64,000 bases of DNA from Ophiobolus disseminans (GCA_010093685.1 MU006225.1:874507-938506), one strand, 5' to 3'; shown: positions 34,125-46,999, counted from the stretch's first letter. Made by a program: numbers and translations. The notes: a model not told the origin generated them from the letters alone.

Positions 34125-34923
34125 CCAGCAAGATAGAGTATATATTTGGTCTTGAGTACACTCTTTGCGTCATCATGTCCATTCATGCAAGTAAACCATC
34201 TTGACCTGTGCATATCGATCGGACTCGCTGCACGCCTCCCTCCACTCATCGTCGGCGTTTCATCCGCGATAACATTGATCTACGTGACTCACGCAAAGTA
34301 ACAAGCTCGTTTGCGCCAACACGCTCGTGGAAAGCGAGTCGCGCGCGGGGAGCATTGATGTGGTTCGTGGTCAACAACGTGCTTGGTGCGAGAATCTTTT
34401 TGCTACTCGCTTGTAGTGATCTTGGTTTTGTGAGAGAGATTGATGTTTAGGGCTGGCCTTGCCAAGGCTCCTGTGGAGTCGTTTCGTCCAAGGGTTGCGA
34501 CTGATACGCTGCACAGATAGCTTTGCTTCCAGAGTTTTGTTCATTCTCGATTTAATTTCCCGAGATAAAGTTGGTTTCTCTGCTTCTCATCTTTCGCCTC
34601 ACTATTTGCTGATACAAGGAGTGGCGAGGAGTGACTTCTTTTATCAAGCCTTGCGATTGTTGTTGCTCCCGTGGTCCCTTGGAATCTTGCGAGTCTTTCA
34701 CTATTGGTGCGTTGTATTTTCTCGATCATTGCATCTTTAATATCTTAAAATCTCGGGGGTGTTGCATCCACAGTATCTTTTGTCTTGCTGACAGAGATAT
34801 CAAAGACAAACACATCAGTGACAGAATTTCCGTTAGCATGCAATTCGCCTTTGTGTACCGTGACACCGCACCGAAACCCCTACCTGCGCCCAAGTCGCAC
34901 AACTGTTCTATGGGTGGCAATGT
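34125..34923. other. Spacer, convergent 3' ends
   Basis: About 800 bp, T-rich on the plus strand between 34480 and 34780, with no convincing gene. It separates the membrane-protein gene from the broken HET gene. Confidence 0.45.
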
Positions 34924-36287
34924 TCATTCCAAAGCTGCAAGAGCAACTCGAAGTACTCGTGGCTTTGAACTAGATTGTCGTTCGAGTTTGATTCCATTGG
35001 GTAGCACTAATGAGTGTCCCTCGACATCAAGTAGAGCTACTTGAACGAGTAATGGCGAGTTCTCCAGTAAACGCTGTGAAACTGCTTCCATGACCTTGCC
35101 AGGATACGGTCTGTTTCTTGGTTCATGATATTGTATCTCATTTATCTCCGAGATCATTTTCAGCTCATTAAGACAATCTACTAGACGCTCAAAGTACTCG
35201 CATGGAGACTCCCGTCCACAATGTGGGGCTTCTTTGACTTCATAATGTCTTTCACTGACGGTGAAAACAAACCTCCCCTCATCAGTACGCCCCAACGGGT
35301 CCCGGAACTCTTCTTCGTTAGGTAGCGGTCTGAGGGCACTCCGTGTAGACACTTCAATGTATAGACCGGTTGCGCCACATTCTCTTCCAGAAATTTGATC
35401 ACCTTCTTGAAGTCTCAAACAATGCGATACCAGAGAGGGTATACATGCGCATCGCAACTTGCAGCGCTGTAGCACATCCAGGGCTACTTCTGAATCTGAC
35501 GTGCCGTAATCTACCTGCACTTCACGTCCCTCTCCGCACATGGAAAGCAAGGAAAATCTTCGATCTCTAGGCATTGCGCATGACTTGTCGTAAAAGTTTG
35601 CAAGCAGCGATGGAAGACTGGCGCCGTAGTATAGCGATTTTAATTCTTGAAAATTCAGCATTTGGGACCGGACAAGAGGATAGCCTATCTTGAATAGCTT
35701 GAACTGCGCGATCGGTCTTTTTTTCTAGGTGAGATAAAAGTAGTCCACTGTGCAGTGTAGCCTTTCAAAGCTTGACGACACTTCATCAGCCGTTGTGACC
35801 GCATGATCGCCCACTCGTCTAGTGTCGCCTTTTCTATATCCCCTTGTAAGATACGCAGGATAGGAACCAATTCTTCATTTGCTCCCAGCCAGACGTGGGC
35901 CTCGTGTGCATGTCCGTAGATATCTCCCATTTGCGCAACCTGGTGGTTTCGTTCCGCCAGGTCTGCTTGGTTGATACACAAAGCGTCTATCCAGTAGGCC
36001 GGCGGAGTTGACTGCGTCTTACGTATCATGTTCAGGAAATCGAACAAGTTCTGACGAACTATATGAGGCTTGCCATTGACGAGAACTTGCTGGTTAGGCG
36101 AAGGCGCGCCCCAACGATACGAGAGGCAAATGTATAGCACGTTCACCGTGGCATATCTCATGGTGCACTGAATGAGGAGTTCCGGTGACAGGTCTGGCAA
36201 TATCTCGACAAGACGAATGGCTTTTGTCGTGTGATCGAGGGGCTCGTGATGGAAGGCTTCAGCCACAGCTTCCTCGGCAACATCCAT
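34924..36287 (-). pseudogene. HET-domain gene with a single-base frameshift
   Basis: The start ATG at 36287 (MDVAEEAVAEAF) opens a HET domain: LYICLSYRWGAPS, AYWIDALCINQADLAERNHQ, QMGDIYGHAHEAHVWLG. The frame runs off at an A7 run near 35720-35727 and continues in another frame (QFKLFKIGYPLVRSQMLNFQ onward) to 34924. The downstream part has typical post-HET sequence (DKSCAMPRDRRFSLL). One extra A in that run would restore a single frame. The defect could be a true mutation or a homopolymer error in the assembly. No intron with acceptable donor and acceptor explains the break. If intact, it would be a non-self-recognition protein of about 455 aa. Confidence 0.75.
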
Positions 36288-37111
36288 CTTGGTAACAAAG
36301 TCGCCCGACCGCAAATAGGTCTAGTTGACACCTAGAGCAATGAAGCATACGTCTAAGTCGTATGTGGTAGCGCTTTGTTGCCCGTAGCTGTTGTGGTGGT
36401 AAGGCTGTATTGTTGGTGTATAGCAGCGATGAGTGGAGCTTAGGCTTCTACGAGTTCCGTAGGGTCGTGTTATGTTAGGGTAAAATAGGTTTGCGAATCG
36501 ACGTCGCAGCTAGGTTGTGCTTCGCCAAATACTTCTGGTAAGAGATTTGGTTTGTGACGATCCTGCTTCCGAGGTCATGCCCAGGTGAAGGCCGACAATG
36601 TTCGGCGCCGGTTGAAGTGACTAGCACCGATTGGGCCATTAGCGTACGTGCCTCTCTAACAGCCTGCCCAGGTGGAGCCGCGCCTTACTACTCACACTTT
36701 ACTTACCTTAAACCGTCGAAACCAAGACTCATATCATCTGTCCCATCTACGATAAACCTGAAATATGTCTAACTTGATTTCATATCCACCTAAACTCCGG
36801 AGCCATGCCACATCCCAGTCTGGCACTGCGATACCTCGGACCGTGGTAATCTGCGGCACCAACCCCTCATGAAGTAGTACTCGTAGCCAGGTTCTTAACA
36901 GCCAGTGGCTCGCTTATTTTCTACTGGAACCCTTGGATCTGTCTTGGGTGGTCCGATTTTGTGCCCTGTTTCTTGATGGTTACCATGGATCCAAGAGAAG
37001 ATCTCTTTCTCCAGATTCACAGTGCTAGCACTGTACACCATCATATTCAAGTTGTGCCGAACAGGACTCAAACTTTACAGACACCCTAACACGCGACACA
37101 ACGACGATTCT
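36288..37111. other. Divergent promoter region
   Basis: 824 bp between the broken HET gene and the 2EXR-like gene. Open frames are short. No further feature is supported. Confidence 0.5.
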
Positions 37112-38102
37112 ATGGATCAGGCAACATCATCCGAATCGATAGCTGGCCCACCAAAGCAGTGGTTAGTTGATGGTCAAGCCTCCGAACGACAGTGCCGATC
37201 CCAAATTTTGGCTTTACCCCGTGAGCTGCGTGATGAGATCTATCGTTACGCATGGGAAGGCACGCACATATATTATCGAGAATTGGACTGGGGAATTGAT
37301 GCGCGATATCTCGATGCCAACGGTGAATGCGCGGAAGCTTCAAAGTTGCCGAGATGGCTTCTGGTGCATCCGCAAATTCTAGGGGAAGGAATGGAGCAAT
37401 TCTACGCCGAAGCAGAATTCAGCGCGGGCAGTGAGTACTGACTAGTGCCGCAACTAAAAAGCGATCGCTGAAAACTGATTAGATGGCGAAGATGCTATGC
37501 CTCTGGAAAGCAAGCTGTCGCAGTCGAGCTTATTGACAATCACTAAAGCACGTACTTTGACATTCTTTTCTGTCAAGGCATTCTATCGATTCGACCCAAA
37601 GACATACTTGGAATTTCTGGATACGCCTACTACTTGGTTCGAACCAGTCGGTTTCCTCCTCTCTGACCTCCAGCGCGATTTGTTCTTCCAGCTTGGAGCG
37701 TGCAACAATCTTCACCATCTAAAGTTCGTCATCCTATGGGAGCCGATCTCCAACACAAAGTCGCAGGACCTCGAAAATGAAAGCGTAGAAGACATAGACG
37801 CCGTTACTTCGCTGTTCGGCTATGTGCGCACGGTAGAATTCTTCGTAGCTTTGCGCAAGCCATGGGCTCCCTTGAAACGACCTTGTGGAAGGGCTGCTAT
37901 GGAGTTTAGCGAGGAAATTATGTGCATCATGGGATCGAGCGAGCGTGTCCCACGAGTCGAGTTCCGGTTTCTCCAAGGTGACTCGATGGTCTGTCCGTGG
38001 GGCTCCTACTGGAAGAAAAAGTACCTGGAATCGACTCATGATTCTCCTCTCAACTCGGATTTCTCACACACGTTCGTGTTCGATATTCCCGATTCTTCCT
38101 AG
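37112..38102 (+). CDS. 2EXR / F-box-like domain protein
   Basis: Two exons (37112-37430 and 37483-38102) join in frame to 312 aa. The N-terminal segment ILALPRELRDEIYRYAWEG is the F-box-like opening typical of the large fungal 2EXR-type family, followed by WLLVHPQILGEGMEQFYAEA, which in these proteins carries the conserved N-x-Q-I-x-E-E-x-L-like helix. The intron has GTGAGT and a CTGATTAG end with a CTGAT branch. The rest (FRFLQGD, FVFDIPDSS) is variable. The family has no tested function; adaptor roles in ubiquitin ligases are guessed from the F-box similarity. The upstream GTG-initiated extension to 37022 was rejected because the ATG at 37112 is the first standard start in frame. Confidence 0.75.
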
Positions 38103-38379
38103 TCTTTCGAAAAGACGCCGCGAGTCAAACACACCCTTAACCAATGCGACGCGAGAATCTATCAAGTATGTCGCAACATATTCGGGGGTTTCACAAGAGA
38201 GTTCAGAATTTGGTTAGCTTTAAGAACCGGAACAACGTTCGAGTTAGTCATATCGACGCGAATCCGTTGAATATTTGGCTTAGTGTCTGTCCATCCTAGG
38301 CCGACCGCATAACAATAGAATTAGAACTTTCATAAGTACACAATACACTTTTCATAACACGATGTCGCGTCCACAAACT

Positions 38380-38739
38380 CTAATAATCTTCCTCAAGCCT
38401 CTCTACCAACCCCTTAAGTGCACTTTTCGTCTCCTCATACCTCTCACATACATTCGTCATCCAAACAGCTCCACAAAATTTACCATCCGTATCAGCCTGT
38501 GCAAATGCCCTTGCCAATAGTGTGCAGTCGGAAGCAAGCACCCATCCATAATGCGTGTCGAGATCAGTATACTCGCGTTCCAGGCGTCGCGCTTGTATGA
38601 GCAGTGGCGGGCGTGGCGTTGTGGAAGTGTCAGGGAAGCAAACTTGGTGGAATAAGCTGTCGATGAGTGTTTCGAAGTTTTGCAGGGATGAGATGAGGTC
38701 TTTAAAGTCGGAGGGCGGCAGGAGGTTGATATTTGGCAT
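38380..38739 (-). CDS. Unknown 119-aa protein
   Basis: Intact ATG-to-stop frame (MPNINLLPPSDFKDLISSLQ), mostly helical in composition, with ARRLEREYTDLDTHYGWVLA and a charged C-terminal helix (YEETKSALKGLVERLEEDY). No signal, membrane segment or recognised domain. The 276-bp spacer to the 2EXR gene, which is convergent, holds no further gene. Composition and helix periodicity suggest real protein, but there is no homology support. Confidence 0.45.
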   Translation of the reverse strand: MPNINLLPPSDFKDLISSLQNFETLIDSLFHQVCFPDTSTTPRPPLLIQARRLEREYTDLDTHYGWVLASDCTLLARAFAQADTDGKFCGAVWMTNVCERYEETKSALKGLVERLEEDY

Positions 38740-40264
38740 GGCAGTTTTTTTGTACGGACGCGCTTCGTTGGTGCAAACGTAGGTGTTGAGAATTTCGAGT
38801 GGTTGGTATGTTGGAAGTTGAGGTGCTGCGCAAAATGAAAGTATTGGGAGTACATTGTAGATGCAACCTGATAAAGTCTTCTAGTGTTCTTGTCATGCTA
38901 CCTGTAACATGGCAGATCAATTCATTCCCTCTTCACGAACAGCCATGAAGAATGTATCGTTGAGGTGTCGTCACCTACTAAACTTCAATTCGCCCTCTGA
39001 ACATTCCAACCCTCATATATTCCATGTCACCGCGATGCGCTCTCACATACTATGCAACAAACAACATCTAACTTCACTAACTCCAGCTCTTCGGCCTTCT
39101 TCGTGAGTTCGCTGCCTTCATTTTCTAAACATCCAAGCTCCTTCTCCAATAATTCGTCTTTAGCGCTACGTACCGCTCTCCTGGAAATATCGTGTCACAG
39201 ATCTCGAGATGGCGTTTTGTCAAAATGGAAAGAGGCGTCATTTTTCACTATTTAGACGTTGTTTTGAATACTTACCAAGCGGACAAAACTGTAGTCGTGG
39301 ACGTCCCTTCCGCCTAATGTCACGAGAGCGCAAGTAAAAAGTGTGCGGCTGGATGTATTGCTGATGTGTAAAAATAGGGCAAGAGCGGTATTCGTTGGCA
39401 TAGAACAGTGAAACGCTCAAGGACGTGGCTATGTGGATTGAGCTGTTGCTTTCCAGGAGAATCAGTGGCAGCACCGATGGGCGCTTGCGAATGCCTTGAG
39501 CGTACCTGCAGAGCGTCGTCATGAGTGCACTGATTTTCACTCCAATTTGGTCATTCTATACGACTGGACCAATCGTGTCGCGTAGCCGCCGTAAACTTGT
39601 GTTGTGTTGTTCCAGTGTCTGACACTCGATGCGTTAGGCTACTGTACTGTATGCTGGGCGTAATTCCAAATGTGGAAACTCATCCCGGTAGCGAAGTTCC
39701 AGCATCCTGATTCGGGCATTAGGTAGAGAAATACTCGGCTAGCACATTTCATACACAGCTTTGCATAGAAAGATGGCAAAGCGCTTTACATGTTGGTGCC
39801 GTCAGCTTTCGCCCTAGGGCCATCTTACCTATTCGTGGATTGCTTCAGCCTCACCCACCTACCGGCCCAGCCTCCTCTTAGCTGGTGAGAATCGAAAGTA
39901 TCTCTAATAGGTCTCGCGCTGACCTGGGGATTATCTTTCTCGCAGTCCATGAAAATGTTCGCGACAATCCTTCAGCGCACAGTCTCCATGCAAACTTGGG
40001 ATGTACACTACTGGTAGTTATGTATAGTTTCTAAGCAGGAGGCATGCTCCGCCTCATTAAACTTGTGCGCTTCGTCCGGAATATCCCGGGCCTTTGGAAA
40101 GAAAGCCTAAAAAGCATGCAAATCATGCATCTATATAAAGCTAGATGGCCCCGCCGGAGTAAATAGCATACCAAGCTGGACAACAATCCCATCACCACAG
40201 GAAACCAACAAACCGAAACCACTATCGACTTTTTCACTGTTAGTCAATCGTCCAACCGACAAAC
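38740..40264. other. Intergenic, upstream of secreted protein gene
   Basis: About 1.5 kb with only short frames. The proximal 150 bp should be the promoter of the secreted protein gene; a TATATAAAG box at 40132-40140, about 130 bp before the ATG, is a good TATA candidate. Confidence 0.5.
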
Positions 40265-41366
40265 ATGAAGACTTTCGGAATGCCAATCATGGCAATGGCA
40301 GCGGCTTTGCTGTCTCTCCAGACCAATGCCAGCTCTGTTATCCAGGAGCGACAAGGAAAGCAAGGCGCACAGATAGCCATTGAGATTATCAAGATCTTCG
40401 GAGATATTTTCAAGTTTGCTGGGTTTGCTTTCCCGGAAGAAGTTGATGCCTGGTATGTTTTTATCCGGCCTACAGTGGTTATAACACCACTCACAAATTG
40501 TAGGGATTGGGGCGCGAACCCGAACATGTGCGATATCTACATGGAAACCACGGATGGTCTGAACTGTTATGCCAGCGTTCGGTGCAACGATGGTAAGGAC
40601 ACACTGAATTCATTTGCGCCCATGGCACTAACTTTGATCAGGTCTCAGGGAGTACAACGCCGGAAAGTCCACCTGGAGTGCCTGCTACCAGGGGGGACGA
40701 CAGTTCTTCAACGATCCGCGCATCGGAGATTTCAGTATCCAGTTCAGCGGCAAAGACGGAATCGACGGACAAGGCCTCACCAGTCCGCTTCTGCAGGTCA
40801 AGGATGTCGGAAACTGGAAAGAAATCCCCGTGAGCGATCTAGCCGCAAAGATGGCCGAGGACGACGAATGCCGAGATCACCTAGGAACCACCTGTGACGA
40901 CGGCCCTTATGTGTGTATGTGGCTCGGAGGTCCTTACGAGCGAGAAAAAGGACGTACCAGGAAGTGGAGGTGTGGTGTTCCCAAGACAGGAATGAATTTC
41001 CCCGGCTTCGATTCCGACGGCCCGACAAATTCAAGGGGATACCGGCCTGGATGGTGCGGAGTCCATGTGACTCAGTATCAGAAGCCTGATCCTTCCAAGG
41101 ACCAATACACCCTCGAGGCTAGGGTCGTAGATGCGAACCAAAACGAAATCGGTAGTTCGGGTGGCAAGAAGGGTTCAAAGCTTGTCTTCAATTCTAAGCT
41201 TTGGTTGCCGTTTGTCATTAACAGTAGGGCTGTCGATGCAGACCCACTGGACTTCGAATACGATAATGTCAGGTGGAACTCGAACGACAGCAAAGACCAT
41301 CATTGTAGTGTTGGAAACTACGACCATGGAAAGAGGGAGATTGACTGCGGATTTACATGCAAATGA
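40265..41366 (+). CDS. Secreted cysteine-rich protein, unknown
   Basis: Three exons (40265-40452, 40504-40592 and 40642-41366) join in frame to 333 aa. A signal peptide is clear (MKTFGMPIMAMAAALLSLQT, then NASS). The mature protein has many cysteines spread along its length (MCDIYMETTDGLNCYASVRC, WSACYQGG, EDDECRDHLGTTCDDG, KWRCGVP, GWCGVHV, HHCSVGNYDHGKREIDCGFT) and aromatic motifs (YVCMWLGGPYERE). No transmembrane segment or GPI signal is seen. I recognise no enzyme family. A TATA-like box lies upstream, consistent with regulated expression. It could be a cell-wall, host- or competitor-directed protein; that is inference from secretion and cysteine content only. Confidence 0.75.
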
Positions 41367-44300
41367 GACATCCAGCGCCGGGCTGTGGGGGAGCTTGCGA
41401 ATGGGGGCGGCTCAGGTGTTGTGATGAGATGCCTTCATTTTTGATAGTTTCAGATTTCTTAGAATCGTTAGAGTTCTGTAGAATGGTGTAAGGTTCGTAG
41501 AATAGTCCATTGAAACTGTACTATCCCGTAAGCGATCAATGTTTCAGGTGATGTTAAACCAAGATTGGAATGTCCACGCGTGGCACCAAACTCTGTCGTA
41601 TCTAGACAGAGCGTAGCCTGAGTTATGTGGTCAGCATAGATTGAAGGTATGGAGCTTGAGATGGTCGTTCCTTGTTATTGTACTTTGTTTGTGTTTGGGA
41701 TAGGATTGGAAAGTGCGGACGGGGCCGTAGCTTCCTGCTTAGTCATCACGCATCTTCCCCTTCGCCAAACCGATTTGCACCACTGTTCACGACCGCCACA
41801 ATCCACGAACTTGACAATGGCTACAGCATATGGCTCTGGGCACTCTCTGGTGCGAAACGACTCCCGAGTATGTTGATGTACTTCATTGGGCAGTCATTGC
41901 ATCTCAAGCCGACGCTGAGGATCCGACTGCACTTCACCTCCCGCTGGCTTGGCTCCTTTCAATCGCACTACGAACTATGCATCCACTCTCGAGGTGCATG
42001 AGCAAGCTGATTCAGGATACGCTACCTCACCAGCTTGAAGGATTGTTAGTTATATCCTGTTCTGGCCAGTGCAGTTGACGAGAACGCATCTGAGCCATGA
42101 AGACGTTGAGAAAACCATTCGTAAAGTTTTCCAACTTCAACACTTCCATCAATGCGCTACACCACACCTCAGAAGACTTTACCTGCAACAGTGCACAACT
42201 CCCCACGCTCGAGTCTACCATCGATGGCGTCAGGAGCCAGCTCCGATGACACATCAGATGCGCCACCTCATATCTCACCCACCGGAAGATTCAGCAGAAA
42301 GCACATCCCACTGCAGCGTGAAAGGTTGCGCAAGATCAGTCAACATTGACGATGTGATGCTTATCGGACACAAGCATTGAACAAGTGGGCCAAATCTTTC
42401 CTCTACAAGGAGCAGTGGAAGTCCAGGCCCGATCGACAAAATCTGGCAGCGGGCCAGATTCGCGATAGAGGGGCCGCAAGCTAACTGCCGTAGCGCACAC
42501 CATCAAGCTCATTTCTTGAAGCGGATGTTAACGATAAGGACTGAGGTGGTTGCACGATTCAGGCGCCTGTCCTTGATGCCGGTGTCCTGGGAGGGCTAGA
42601 CTGTGGCACAATGAGTAGTGCGGAGGGTGGCCAGGTTTGCGGACGGGTAATGATGGACCATGGCATGATCTATTTCGCCGTGATATATGAAACGGAGGAA
42701 CTTTTGCATCTCCACGCCATGCACGATTTGGAAACCCATTGGGCGAGAAGGCTGGGTAGCCGAGCCTTTGCATACGATCCTATCGCAACTGCAGCCGCAA
42801 ATGCTTGACCGGAGACGTCATTGTAGACGAGAGCCTTCAGTCAATCGTCACCAAACACCGGTGTTGCAAATGCCAACGCATATTACCTCTCTAGTCTTGC
42901 AGCACCACGATCGCAGTCAGTCCACCGAATACGTGGTGTTACTACGGCCTTTGGCCGCAAGCAGCAGCGATCAGCGAACTCTTGCCGAGTTCAGCTGTAC
43001 AGGGGACCCTGTGGCGGACGATGTTGCTCCAGGATGCTACGCCACATTATTTTCTCCAGTTTGGTATGTTTTACTTAGATGCCGCGATGGCACTATAATG
43101 GAGCATTTATAAGTGAGGTGATGGGCAGGAGGTGGCAGTGCCAGATGCAACGCACAGCACTTCGGCACTGACTGGAGTGTTGGGACAGGACTGTGATGGC
43201 GAGGACATGTTCGGTGCTGAATGCGAATTGGTGGACTCGGCTTGCGGCGAGCGCGCATGTACCCCGCCTACGATCCCCAGCGGCTCAAGTAAGCAGAGCT
43301 CATTCGCATTCAGCCTATGGAGCCGAGTTTCGAACCACGGGCGTGGGAAGGCGTGAGCACGCTACAGGCTCCTGACAGCTCCAGCACACGTTCGAGGCCA
43401 TAAGCACTTGTGTGCCGCTTTCAAGGAGGATGCCGAACTCGCATGCATAGCCTTAGGCATCACATCACAGGCGTGAAACACATATGGTGCTTCACGATGC
43501 AGAGGGATTGCGCCGGTCGAACTTGGCCGGTCCCCTGGACAGTTCAGTCGCTTGCCGTCTTACAGGGCAACTTCCATGATCTCGCACATTGCGGCATTTG
43601 GCATGCTTGCTGTCCTGAGGTCATCGCGTCCAAGAGGAGCCGGCATTTCTGGCGGCCAAAAAGGTGGCGCGATCTGTTCAATGTAGCACTCACGATACGA
43701 GGATGGACAGAGCAGCGAATGCAACCAAGATGATCATGCTGCGACTTGGGTCTCCTTGGGTGCGCTCGGTAGCACGTTTGCCGATGATTCGCCCAAGCGT
43801 GCTAGACTACCAGGTACCGTACGCGGTGGAGGTAAAGGAACGCCTACTAGGATACTCGGCGGCATGCCCAGCGGAGATAGTCGCATGCCGCAGGCGGATT
43901 GGACTCCGCTGGCGCCTGTTTCGATTGTGCTCGACGACTGAGGTTCCAAGTTTTGAAGCATTAGTTGCACTGCTATCGACAGGCACGGGACATCACGATG
44001 GTGCAGTGCGAGGTTGAGGAGAGCATTTCGTCATTATTGCCTGGGTGGATACAAGTTCGGCTTCGATATTTCTAGCGCGGTCGCGCTCAACGGCACGCCC
44101 GGAGAGGCGTACAAGAGCCTTTTGATCCGCCCGGCGGGTGGTACGGTAGTGCACACTCTGAGTTTCTTCTTCAAAGTTTGCGCATATGCTGTTTTCCAAG
44201 GTTCACTAAGCTGAAGAAGGTGCCGTCGCCGCATGCTGCTATCGCGCTTTGGATTGGACAGGAGCCGGATCTGTAAGTCAGCTTTGCGCCATGCCTCCAT

Positions 44301-44924
44301 CACGACACGCTTCACCCACGCTGCTTTGGCGCCGTGCCGCTACGCTCATTGGATGCAAGCTCAGCTGGCCGCCAAAGATTGAAATGGCTCGTGTTCGCAC
44401 ACTGACGCTGCTTTCTTTAGAGTAAGCTTTTCTAGCGCCTGCTGCTGAGCGAAAACGCCGCCGACCAAGACACGAACAGAGCCCCGAGGACGGCCCATAA
44501 GGACTAAGGACGCCCGCCCGCACTTCCAAATACCCCTCCTGTCGCCTCTGCACACGTCTCGCCACTCTGTCTGACGGCCAAATACCTCAGCATCACCAAT
44601 CCCCTCGTCGCATCAGGCCATCGCCGGAAGCAGTGGAAGGCTGCATTTCGCTACGCTCGCAGGGCTGGCTGCAGCTAGGAAGCGACACGAAAGCGGGCGC
44701 CAAGGAATTCCTCCACCTCGACCGCGGCCATCACCAACTCGCTCTTATACCAACACACTGCTCCCCTTCACTGCGGGCAGCAGCCGTGCGCCGGGATCAT
44801 TCACGTCCCTGCTCTCATTTTACCCCCTCTGACGCAACCTCTTTGACGTCAGGGCGCTGATCCGTGTTTCACTTCCCGTGATCGTCAAGTCAGGGACCAA
44901 GTCACCACCAAACAGTCAAACATT
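41367..44924. other. Gene-poor 3.6-kb stretch
   Basis: Many short overlapping frames on both strands, none with a domain or acceptable exon chain. The last 250 bp are the promoter and 5' UTR of the next gene, including pyrimidine-rich sequence near 44810-44850. Confidence 0.45.
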
Positions 44925-45992
44925 ATGCAGACTGCAGTCATGTCGGCACCCTCGCCAGCTCCCGCCTTTGGGCCTATTCCAGTGCGTCGCAAGCCCATCG
45001 CGAATCCCGGAGTAGGCGTGCGCCCGCCCTCAACCCACCAAATGTATTCGGAAGCACAGCTCGGCCACTCGCGGACGCGCACCACCAGCTCAGGCGTGTT
45101 CCCTACTACCACCGCCTCGCCCACGTCCACCACGATGAGCTCGCAGTATCCCACGCAGTACCAGGGCGGCCTCCGTCGCACACCCACCTCGTCCACCAGC
45201 TCCACCACGGGCACCCCGAACCGCTCCAATAGCGGCAACCTCCGCCGCTCGTCGTCCGCCCGCTCGGGCAGCTCCCCTACCTCGTACGTGGCCATGATGC
45301 GGAAACAGAAGGCGACGGTCTGGTGCGACCGCGCCCAGTATGAAGACCCCCGTATGCTCGCCGCCCAGCGTCAGGCGAAGGCACGGGCAGTCCAGGAGGT
45401 GGCGGGCGGCTCACACCACGCACCGCGGAGCGCCTCGGGAGGCTCAGGCGTAGTTGGCGGGGTCAGATCAAAGATAGGCCGCCACCACGGCATGCCCAAG
45501 GCGTCCCTATACGCACCCCAGACCTACGCCGGCTCTGGCGTGCCCATGCGCCTGAGTGCATCCGAGGTGGATGAGGGCGATGACGAAGACGCGAACTCAC
45601 AGAAGGCGAGCAACTACCACCACCGCTCTGGCTCAGGGCGCAGCTCCCTTAACTCCGGCCGCCGAATGTCCTACGCCGCCGGTCGCATCTCCTCCAACTC
45701 GACGCCCCCGCAGCTCTCGTCGCCCGAAGACCTCGACGACGTGCAAGAAGAGCCCACGCCAAACCAATTCGACTCCGACAACTACTTCGAGCACACAAAG
45801 ACGAATCTAAGCACAGGCAGCGGCAGCAGTGGGGAGCGCAACTTTGGCGAAGTCGCCCAACTACCCACATCTCTACCGAAAATAGAAAAGAAGGGCACCG
45901 ACGATCTAGTACGGCGGGGCAGCGTGGACGAACGCACAACGACCATGAGCAACACACGGCTTTTCATTGCGAATCCCGATTTGAGCGACTGA
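44925..45992 (+). CDS. Low-complexity conserved fungal protein
   Basis: Intronless 355 aa. Mostly Ser/Thr/Pro/Gly-rich and probably disordered, with one ordered-looking core, SYVAMMRKQKATVWCDRAQY followed by EDPRMLAAQRQAKARA, that looks conserved in filamentous ascomycetes. The motifs RRKPIANPGVGVRPPS and TRLFIANPDLSD sit at the ends. No signal, membrane segment or catalytic motif. Function unknown. The upstream region has a pyrimidine-rich leader, as is common for highly expressed or growth-regulated fungal genes. Confidence 0.75.
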   Translation: MQTAVMSAPSPAPAFGPIPVRRKPIANPGVGVRPPSTHQMYSEAQLGHSRTRTTSSGVFPTTTASPTSTTMSSQYPTQYQGGLRRTPTSSTSSTTGTPNRSNSGNLRRSSSARSGSSPTSYVAMMRKQKATVWCDRAQYEDPRMLAAQRQAKARAVQEVAGGSHHAPRSASGGSGVVGGVRSKIGRHHGMPKASLYAPQTYAGSGVPMRLSASEVDEGDDEDANSQKASNYHHRSGSGRSSLNSGRRMSYAAGRISSNSTPPQLSSPEDLDDVQEEPTPNQFDSDNYFEHTKTNLSTGSGSSGERNFGEVAQLPTSLPKIEKKGTDDLVRRGSVDERTTTMSNTRLFIANPDLSD

Positions 45993-46999
45993 GGCGGGCA
46001 GCAGTTTCCATTCTATGATACCCAAGAAACGAAGATTTTTCTGTAACATGAAGCGGATTGCAGCGATTGGATATGAGGGCACATAACACGATCGTTGAAT
46101 GTGGTGGTTTTAAGTGGCGTTTTCACAGCATATTGCTTCAGCATTGTTTCTATCTCGTTGCATTGGCGAGGACAGGATAGTGCTGCCTACATTTTTCTTT
46201 CGGTTCTTCATTGACAGTGCATGCATGGATAGCGTTGTGGAGTGGAAGTGTATATACCACCAGCAGCAGAGTAACAACGGAGCTGAAAGGCAATTCAAAC
46301 ATATCACATCATCGTCACTTCTCCGCATTCACTTCACAACATCCACATCCCCATTCACATCACAGTATTTTTTCACTCCGACATGCCGTGCATGCGCTTT
46401 GTCAACGCGCCTCAACAACTTTTTTTTCACTTTCCCATGGCACCCGCGCGTCGGCTACCCGGCATGAGAAGCTTCCGCCGTCGAGCTCCACGTGTGGAGC
46501 TTGGAAGTAAATATAGTGCTGCGGAGTGGGGATAGACAGGAACCGGTTTTGGAGGCGCGTGCGTGCGGTGGCGATGGCGATCAGGGGTGCATGCCAAGAA
46601 GTCCGAGGGGCGCGTGGATTTGATGCTAGAGGCTGTTTACTTTTATTGAGATTGTAAGGCTAGTGCTCTGAGCATGTATGGTCTTGAATGTTGAACGTAC
46701 TATTCTCTCGGTGGGTCGGGATAGCTAGAAATACAATATACTGTCCTGTATATCTACAAAGAATTTTTAGGATTCGGAATAGTTTTCACGTACGTACCGG
46801 TAGATGTAGTCGTCAAGCTTAGCCTTTTTCTGGGTTTCACAACTTGACGAGAGCCATTCATGGCAAGAATCCATAGGTATTAGCAACAAAGATTCCGTAT
46901 TTTCTTTTGATTTAGCCTTCCAATCGTCTGAGATGTGTACATTGAGTCTCGTTGAAGCATTTACGGCAAAAAAGTTATTGTTAACCGCTCCACTACCCT
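45993..46999. other. Spacer upstream of the inverted-repeat unit
   Basis: About 1 kb, AT-richer than the flanking genes, with no supported gene. The left boundary of the inverted-repeat unit lies at its end; a short imperfect extension of the repeat (ACTACC) is seen at 46992-46997. Confidence 0.5.
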
